Under the pieces are notes generated by a model. The model did no database searches, was not told the DNA's origin, and saw nothing but the letters and a program-made list of their open reading frames with translations. 5,476 nucleotides of DNA from NCBI GenBank assembly GCA_029267645.1, contig JAJUIM010000144.1, forward strand, positions 1-5,476, read 5' to 3'. Shown here piece by piece: positions 1 to 5,476 of the stretch. Every line of letters begins with the position of its first letter. Positions within the stretch are counted from its first letter, which is position 1. The stretch is from Microbacterium sp. Lineage in GTDB: Bacteria; Actinomycetota; Actinomycetes; Actinomycetales; Microbacteriaceae. The position numbers were made by a program, and so were the translations under genes.

Positions 1-705
1 CTACGCCAGGGAGTTGTCCGCCAGGATCTCGGCCCAGACCGATTCCATGTGGGCGCGGGAGTGGGCCTCCGCCTCGGCGCCGCGGCCAGCGCTGATGGCG
101 GCCGCGACCGACTCGTGCTCCTCGAGCGTGCCGGCGGCGGGGATCGACGGCGTGAGGCCGAGGCGCGAGCGGCCCGCGAGCACCTCGCGCACGGGCACGC
201 GGAGCGCGACGAGCTGCAGGTTGCCCGACGCGGCCAGCAGCAGGTCGTGGAAGGCGATGTCGGCCTCGAGGAACTCGTCCGAGGCGCCGCGGCCCTCGTC
301 GCCGAGGGATCGCAGGCGCGCGGCCAGGCGCCGCAGCTCGGCCCGCTGCGCCGAGCTCGCGCGCGTCGCCGCGAGCCTCGCCGCGACCGGCTCGACCGCG
401 ACGCGCACCTCCATGAGCGCCTCGAGCTGCCGGTGCCGGAAGGGGCCGCGCAGGTTCCACTCGATGAGCTGCGGCGCGAAGGCGTCCCACGCCTCGCGCG
501 GCTGCACCGTGATGCCGACGCGCCGCCGGCTCGTCACCATGCCGAGGCTCTCGAGGACCCGCACCGCCTCGCGCGCGACGGTCCGTGACGCCGAATACGT
601 CTGCTCGAGCTGCGCGATCGTGAACACCTCGCCGGGCGCGATGTCGCCTGCCGCGATGCGCATCCCGATCTCACGCGTCACGTCGCTGTGCATTCCGCCT
701 GCCAT
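1..705 (-). CDS. GntR-superfamily (FadR/FCD subfamily) transcriptional regulator, probable repressor of the gluconate/idonate operon
   Basis: A complete 234-residue protein, a normal length for FadR/FCD regulators. The N-terminal winged helix-turn-helix spans about residues 8-68, with the recognition-helix segment SASRTVAREAVRVLESLGMV (39-58) followed by the wing (SRRRVGITV). The C-terminal helical FCD ligand domain covers about 90-228. Its usual metal/effector-site residues look present: Asp149 and His153 in EADIAFHDLL, His197 in EEHES, and His219 in RAHMES (His215 is also nearby). FCD domains typically bind small carboxylates or sugar acids, often through a metal. The Met at 705 is chosen because GGGGAGG lies 8 nt upstream; a second Met at 693 is less well placed. 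The gene is transcribed divergently from the permease operon across 109 bp that contain a perfect palindrome. Repression of that operon and of itself, relieved by gluconate, 5-ketogluconate or idonate, is inferred from position. The family call is firm; the ligand is not known. Confidence 0.93.
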   Translation of the reverse strand: MAGGMHSDVTREIGMRIAAGDIAPGEVFTIAQLEQTYSASRTVAREAVRVLESLGMVTSRRRVGITVQPREAWDAFAPQLIEWNLRGPFRHRQLEALMEVRVAVEPVAARLAATRASSAQRAELRRLAARLRSLGDEGRGASDEFLEADIAFHDLLLAASGNLQLVALRVPVREVLAGRSRLGLTPSIPAAGTLEEHESVAAAISAGRGAEAEAHSRAHMESVWAEILADNSLA

Positions 706-713
706 CGGGTTCG

Positions 714-720
714 CCTCCCC
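714..720 (-). promoter_or_regulatory. Shine-Dalgarno site of the divergent regulator
   Basis: On the minus strand this reads GGGGAGG, ending 8 nt before the ATG at 705. It decides between the two in-frame Met codons at 705 and 693 in favour of the upstream one. Confidence 0.75.
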
Positions 721-735
721 ATCGAATGGTGATAC

Positions 736-752
736 CTTATCGTGTCGATAAG
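736..752. promoter_or_regulatory. Perfect inverted repeat in the divergent promoter region, candidate operator of the FCD regulator
   Basis: CTTATCG-TGT-CGATAAG: 7-bp perfect arms around a 3-nt spacer, in the AT-rich core (about 725-762) of the 109-bp region between the regulator and permease genes. A near-identical direct repeat flanks it: GTGATAC at 729-735 and GTAATAC at 752-758, starts 23 bp apart. GntR/FadR dimers typically bind short palindromes of this size in their own divergent promoters, so this is the best operator candidate. Promoter elements are weak. One option has GTGATA (729-734, -35-like) and TAATAC (753-758, -10-like) at 18-bp spacing, which would place the palindrome between them. 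Another is a good -35-like TTGACG at 761-766, but I see no convincing -10 at the right distance. The rest of 706-814 shows only the two SD sites. Confidence 0.7.
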
Positions 753-804
753 TAATACTTTTGACGGGGCGCCGACGTCCCGCCGGACACGATCCGCGTT
801 CAAT

Positions 805-809
805 GGAGA
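805..809 (+). promoter_or_regulatory. Shine-Dalgarno site that sets the permease start
   Basis: GGAGA ends 5 nt before the ATG at 815. Longer in-frame starts exist at TTG 761 and ATG 803, but the first would add an Arg/Pro-rich tail unlike a permease N-terminus, and neither has a comparable SD. Confidence 0.7.
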
Positions 810-814
810 ATCAC

Positions 815-2197
<1,383 letters not shown>

Positions 2198-2208
2198 GGA
2201 GCCTTCGC

Positions 2209-2979
2209 ATGTCGACGGAGCTGTTCGATGTCTCGGGCCGCCTGGCCCTCGTGACGGGATCCTCGCGCGGCCTCGGCCGCGTGCTCGCGGGCGCGCTCGC
2301 GGGAGCGGGCGCCCGCGTGATCCTGCACGGCCGCGACGAGGCGGCGCTCGCCGCCGCAGCGGACGAGATCGAGGGCGACACGGGCGCGCGCCCCGGATCC
2401 GTGCAGTTCGACGTGACCGACGCGGCGGCGACCGCCGCCGCGCTCGGCCGCGCGATCGACGAGCACGGCGTGCCCGACATCCTCGTCAACAACGCGGGGC
2501 TGCAGCGGCGCGCGCCGATCCAGGAGTTCGACGCGGCCGACTGGGACGCCGTCATCGCGAGCAACCTGTCGAGCATGTTCTACGTCTCGCGCGCGGTGAC
2601 GCCCGGCATGGTCGCGCGCGGCAGCGGCAAGGTCATCAACGTCGGATCCGTGCAGTCGAAGCTCGCGCGCCAGACGATCGCGCCCTACTCGGCGTCGAAG
2701 GGCGGCGTGGCGCTGCTGACGCAGGGCATGGCGGCCGACCTCGCGCGCCACGGCGTGCAGGTCAACGCGCTCTCGCCCGGCTACTTCGCGACCGACATGA
2801 ACCGGGCGCTCGTCGAGGATCCGCAGTTCAACGAGTGGCTCGTGAACCGCACGCCCGCCCACAGGTGGGGCGACGTGCGCGAGCTCACGGGCGCGCTGCT
2901 GTTCCTCGCGTCCGACGCGTCGAGCTTCGTCTCGGGGCACAATCTGGTCGTCGACGGCGGAATGACGGCCGTCGTATGA
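2209..2979 (+). CDS. idnO: Gluconate 5-dehydrogenase (5-keto-D-gluconate reductase), classical SDR
   Basis: A 256-residue classical short-chain dehydrogenase of standard length. The cofactor motif TGSSRGLG is at 16-23 and the NNAG motif at 94-97. The catalytic tetrad is Asn119, Ser147 (in NVGSVQS), Tyr160 and Lys164 (YSASK). Subfamily signatures shared with E. coli IdnO and Gluconobacter gluconate 5-dehydrogenase are strong: NNAGLQRRAPIQEF (94-107), PGYFATDM (190-197), RTPAHRWGD (214-222) and a VDGG C-terminus. It is expected to reduce 5-keto-D-gluconate to D-gluconate reversibly in the cytoplasm. Arg20 in the glycine motif and Arg42 after the second strand (HGRD) favour NADP(H); this is an inference. 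AAGGAG at 2196-2201, overlapping the permease stop, ends 7 nt before the ATG. This frame remains open far upstream through the permease, but that extension is a high-GC shadow and not part of the gene. Confidence 0.95.
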   Translation: MSTELFDVSGRLALVTGSSRGLGRVLAGALAGAGARVILHGRDEAALAAAADEIEGDTGARPGSVQFDVTDAAATAAALGRAIDEHGVPDILVNNAGLQRRAPIQEFDAADWDAVIASNLSSMFYVSRAVTPGMVARGSGKVINVGSVQSKLARQTIAPYSASKGGVALLTQGMAADLARHGVQVNALSPGYFATDMNRALVEDPQFNEWLVNRTPAHRWGDVRELTGALLFLASDASSFVSGHNLVVDGGMTAVV

Positions 2980-2986
2980 GCATCAC

Positions 2987-2991
2987 GGAGG
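2987..2991 (+). promoter_or_regulatory. Shine-Dalgarno site that sets the idnD start
   Basis: GGAGG ends 5 nt before ATG 2997. An alternative in-frame ATG at 2976 overlaps the idnO stop as ATGA but has only a poor SD, so the downstream start is preferred. Confidence 0.75.
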
Positions 2992-2996
2992 AAACC

Positions 2997-4016
2997 ATGC
3001 GGGCGGTCTTCATCGACGGCAAGGAGCAGATCGAGCTGCGGGAGGCCCCCGCGCCCGAGCCGGGCGACGGCGAGGTGCGGATCCGCGTCGCGCGCGTCGG
3101 GATCTGCGGATCCGACCTGCACTACTTCTTCGAGGGCGCGAACGGCGAGTACGTCGTGCGCGAGCCGCTCATCCCCGGCCACGAGCTGTCGGGGACGGTC
3201 GACGCGGATCCGACAGGGGAGCTCGCGCCCGGCACGCCCGTCACGGTGCACCCCGCGCGCTTCGGCACCGAGGTGCGCGGCACGGCGGGGGAGCCGCACC
3301 TCTGGCCCGGCGGATCGTACCTCGGCAGCGCCTCGACGTGGCCGCACACGCAGGGCGCGATGGCGGATCTGCTCGTCGTGGACCGCGGCATGATCCGCGT
3401 GCTGCCCGAGGTGCTGAGCGTCGCTGACGCCGTGCTCGCGGAGCCGCTCGGCGTCGCCCTGCACGGCGCGTCCCGCGCGGGGGATCTCACGGGCGCCCGC
3501 GTGCTCGTGTCGGGCGCCGGCCCGATCGGCCTGCTCGCGGTCGTCGCGGCGCGGGCGCGCGGCGCCGAGCACATCACGGTGAGCGACGTGCTCGCCGAGC
3601 CGCTCGAGCGCGCGCTGGACCTCGGCGCCGACGCCGTCGTGCGCGTGGGCCAGGAGGAGCTGCCGGCCGAGGCGTTCGACGTCGTGCTCGAGTGCTCGGG
3701 CGCGCCCGTCGCGATCTCGTCGGCCGCCGTCGCGGTGCGCAGGCGCGGCACGATCGTGCAGGTCGGCATGGTGCCGAACGAGGCGCGCGGCGTGAACCTC
3801 GCGCCCCTCATCTCGAAGGAGGTCGATCTCAGGGGCGCCTTCCGCTTCCACGACGAGATCGACGAGGCCGTCGCGCTGCTCGCCGCCCGGCCCGAGATCG
3901 CCCGCGTCGCGACGCACGCGATCCCGGCCGAGCACGTGCGGGAGGCGTTCGAGCTCGCGCGCGATTCGACGCGCTCGGGCAAGGTCGTCGTGGCGTTCGA
4001 CGCCGCGGCCGAGTGA
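2997..4016 (+). CDS. idnD: L-idonate 5-dehydrogenase, zinc-type medium-chain dehydrogenase (MDR)
   Basis: A 339-residue zinc-type MDR protein, close to E. coli IdnD (about 343). The N-terminal GroES-like domain carries the catalytic-zinc ligands Cys37 (GICGSDLHYFFEG), His62-Glu63 (PGHE) and Glu149 (AEPL). The Rossmann fold has GAGPIG (173-178), and Asp197 ends the second strand (TVSD), which favours NAD(H). IdnD-like stretches include LGSASTWPHTQGAMADLLVV (109-128) and LRGAFRFHDEIDEAV (278-292). It is expected to oxidise L-idonate to 5-keto-D-gluconate, the substrate of the IdnO encoded just upstream. The lobe around 84-117 has no cysteine at all; the usual four structural-zinc cysteines are replaced by a segment including HPARFGTEVRG and HLWPGGSYLG. 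The only other cysteine is Cys233. The start at 2997 rests on GGAGG 5 nt upstream and on homology beginning at MRAVF; a start at 2976 would add seven residues. The exact polyol acid substrate is inferred from family and neighbours. Confidence 0.9.
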   Translation: MRAVFIDGKEQIELREAPAPEPGDGEVRIRVARVGICGSDLHYFFEGANGEYVVREPLIPGHELSGTVDADPTGELAPGTPVTVHPARFGTEVRGTAGEPHLWPGGSYLGSASTWPHTQGAMADLLVVDRGMIRVLPEVLSVADAVLAEPLGVALHGASRAGDLTGARVLVSGAGPIGLLAVVAARARGAEHITVSDVLAEPLERALDLGADAVVRVGQEELPAEAFDVVLECSGAPVAISSAAVAVRRRGTIVQVGMVPNEARGVNLAPLISKEVDLRGAFRFHDEIDEAVALLAARPEIARVATHAIPAEHVREAFELARDSTRSGKVVVAFDAAAE

Positions 4017-4030
4017 GGGGAGCGGGCGAC

Positions 4031-5476
4031 ATGAGTGCGAACGACGACGTCGTCATCGGCATCGACATGGGCACGACGGCCACGAAGGTCGTCGCGTACC
4101 GCGTCGACGGATCCTCCGCCGCGCAGGCCTCGCACGGCTACCCGCTCGACGAGCCCGTGCCCGGCCACGCCGAGCAGGACCCCGAGCGGATCCTCGAGGC
4201 CGTGCACCGCGGCGTGCGAGACGTCGTCGAGCAGGTCGGCGCAGAGCGGGTGCGGGGGCTCAGCTTCTCGAGCGCGATGCACAGCATCATGGCGCTCGCG
4301 GGCGACGGCACGCCGCTCACGCCCGTCGTGACGTGGGCCGACACCCGCGCCGCGGAGGAGGCGGGCCGGCTGCGCGACAGCGGATCCGGCCTCGCGCTGC
4401 ACCGCCGCACGGGCACGCCCGTGCATCCCATGTCGCCGCTCGTCAAGCTCATCTGGTTCCGCGCCCACGAGCCCGAGCTGTTCGGCAGAGCCGCGACGTG
4501 GGCGGGCATCAAGGACTGGATCCTCTGGCGCCTCACGGGGCGGCTCGTGATCGACCACTCGCTCGCGTCGGCGTCGGGGCTCATGGACATCCACCGTCTC
4601 GTGTGGGACGACGAGGCGCTCTCGCTCGCGGGGATCCGCCCCGATCAGCTGCCCGAGCTCGTTCCTACGACCCACGTCATCGAGGGGCTGACCCAGGAGG
4701 CCGCGCGCGCGACGGGGCTGACCCGCGACGCGCGCGTCGTGGCCGGTGCGGGCGACGGACCGCTCGCGAACCTCGGCGTCGGCGCCGTGCACGCGGGCGT
4801 CGCCGCCTGCTCGGTCGGCACGAGCGGCGCGCTGCGCGTCACGGTCGACCGCCCGAGCGTCGATCCCATGGGCGGCGTGTTCTGCTACGCGCTGACAGAG
4901 GACCGCTGGGTCATCGGCGGCGCCATCAACAACGGCGGCGTCGTGCTCGACTGGGTGCGCTCCGAGCTCGCCTCGGGCGAGGCGGGCCTCTCGACGGCGC
5001 AGCTGCTCGATGAGGCGATGACGGTGCCGGCCGGATCCGGCGGGCTGCTCATGCTGCCGTACCTGCTCGGCGAGCGCGCGCCGCGGTGGGGCGGCGTCGC
5101 GCGCGGCGCCTACGTCGGCCTCACGCGCTCGCACCGCCGCGCCCACCTCGTGCGCGCCGCCGTCGAGGGCGTCGCGCTGCAGCTGACCCTCGTGAAGCAG
5201 TCGATGGTGCAGGCCGACCTCGACATCCGCGAGATCCGTGCGACGGGCGGCGTCATGAAGCACCAGATCTGGCGCCAGACGCTCGCGAGCGCGTTCGACG
5301 CCCCGATCGGCTTCCCCGAGACGCCCGAGGGATCAGGCTTCGGCGCGGCGCTGCTCGGCATGGAGGCGCTCGGCCTCATCGAGTCGATCGACGTCGCGGC
5401 CGACATGGTGCCGGTCGCCGACGTCACGAGCCCCGTGCCGCACGACGCCGAGGTGTACGCAGAGCTGCTGCCCGTC
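4031..5476 (+). CDS. gntK: FGGY-family gluconokinase, 3' end beyond the window
   Basis: 482 residues are visible with no stop before the window edge. FGGY gluconokinases are usually about 490-515, so only a short C-terminal tail is missing. Domain 1 has the phosphate-binding GIDMGTTATK (10-19) with Asp12, SFSSAMHSIMAL (78-89), TWADTRAA (101-108) and the gluconokinase-type TGTPVHPMSPLVKLIW (127-142), then IKDWILWRLTG and SLASASGLMD. Domain 2 has AGAGDGPLANLG (238-249), with Asp242 the likely catalytic base, SVGTSGALR (261-269), LLGERAPRW (345-353) and the adenosine-site segment RATGGVMKHQIWRQ (403-416). It is expected to phosphorylate D-gluconate with ATP to 6-phospho-D-gluconate. It starts 14 nt after idnD, with GGGGAG (4017-4022) 8 nt before the ATG, so it is co-transcribed. 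It is unrelated to the small P-loop gluconate kinases GntK and IdnK of E. coli and resembles the B. subtilis GntK type. Another sugar-acid substrate cannot be excluded, but gluconate fits motifs and neighbours. Confidence 0.93.
   Translation, partial: MSANDDVVIGIDMGTTATKVVAYRVDGSSAAQASHGYPLDEPVPGHAEQDPERILEAVHRGVRDVVEQVGAERVRGLSFSSAMHSIMALAGDGTPLTPVVTWADTRAAEEAGRLRDSGSGLALHRRTGTPVHPMSPLVKLIWFRAHEPELFGRAATWAGIKDWILWRLTGRLVIDHSLASASGLMDIHRLVWDDEALSLAGIRPDQLPELVPTTHVIEGLTQEAARATGLTRDARVVAGAGDGPLANLGVGAVHAGVAACSVGTSGALRVTVDRPSVDPMGGVFCYALTEDRWVIGGAINNGGVVLDWVRSELASGEAGLSTAQLLDEAMTVPAGSGGLLMLPYLLGERAPRWGGVARGAYVGLTRSHRRAHLVRAAVEGVALQLTLVKQSMVQADLDIREIRATGGVMKHQIWRQTLASAFDAPIGFPETPEGSGFGAALLGMEALGLIESIDVAADMVPVADVTSPVPHDAEVYAELLPV

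Noticed and set aside
14..751. Plus-strand open frames opposite the regulator gene
   Set aside because: The minus-strand frame contains a complete GntR/FCD protein with its SD. The plus-strand products are Arg/Ser/Ala-rich noise.
761..790. Possible leader hairpin or riboswitch in the permease 5' region (GGCGCC and GACGTC palindromes)
   Set aside because: The segments pair for only about 4-6 bp without a consistent larger fold, and short GC palindromes are expected at this composition. The leader is too short for a known riboswitch.
2198..2208. Intergenic terminators within the operon
   Set aside because: The gaps of 11, 17 and 14 nt hold only SD sequences, with no hairpin followed by a T-run.
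3122..5263. 713-codon open frame on the minus strand, antisense to idnD and the kinase gene
   Set aside because: The translation is Arg/Asp/Ala/His-rich and low-complexity with no domain, as expected for an antisense frame of very GC-rich genes. The plus strand is fully accounted for by convincing enzymes.

Overview
The window is very GC-rich (roughly 70% or more by eye). It is densely coding, with strong Shine-Dalgarno sequences and G/C-ending codons throughout. This points to a high-GC actinobacterium. The gene style (GGC/GTC/CTC/GCG codons, frequent GGATCC) resembles Microbacteriaceae, but that placement is an inference; no rRNA or other taxonomic marker is present.

Layout: positions 1-705 (minus strand) encode a complete GntR-superfamily repressor of the FadR/FCD type. 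A 109-bp divergent intergenic region (706-814) follows. It is the most AT-rich stretch of the window and holds a perfect 7-bp inverted repeat, CTTATCG-TGT-CGATAAG (736-752), the best candidate for the regulator's operator. From 815 to the end, four plus-strand genes form one tight operon: a GntP-family gluconate/idonate permease (815-2197), an SDR gluconate 5-dehydrogenase IdnO (2209-2979), a zinc-type MDR L-idonate 5-dehydrogenase IdnD (2997-4016), and an FGGY-family gluconokinase (4031 to beyond 5476, C-terminus cut off by the window edge). Intergenic gaps are 11, 17 and 14 nt, and each start has its own SD.

Together the genes encode L-idonate/5-keto-D-gluconate/D-gluconate catabolism. The permease imports the aldonate, IdnD oxidises L-idonate to 5-keto-D-gluconate, IdnO reduces that to D-gluconate, and the kinase makes 6-phosphogluconate, which enters the pentose phosphate (or Entner-Doudoroff) route. 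The divergent FCD regulator probably represses the operon until a sugar acid binds. The set parallels the E. coli idnDOTK GntII system, but with an FGGY kinase instead of the P-loop GntK/IdnK type and an FCD regulator instead of LacI-type IdnR.

I do not see a new biological system here: this is a recognisable catabolic operon. The points worth a second look are a marked excess of the palindrome GGATCC in all three reading frames of the operon, an IdnD with no cysteines in the usual structural-zinc lobe, and the operator palindrome flanked by a direct repeat.
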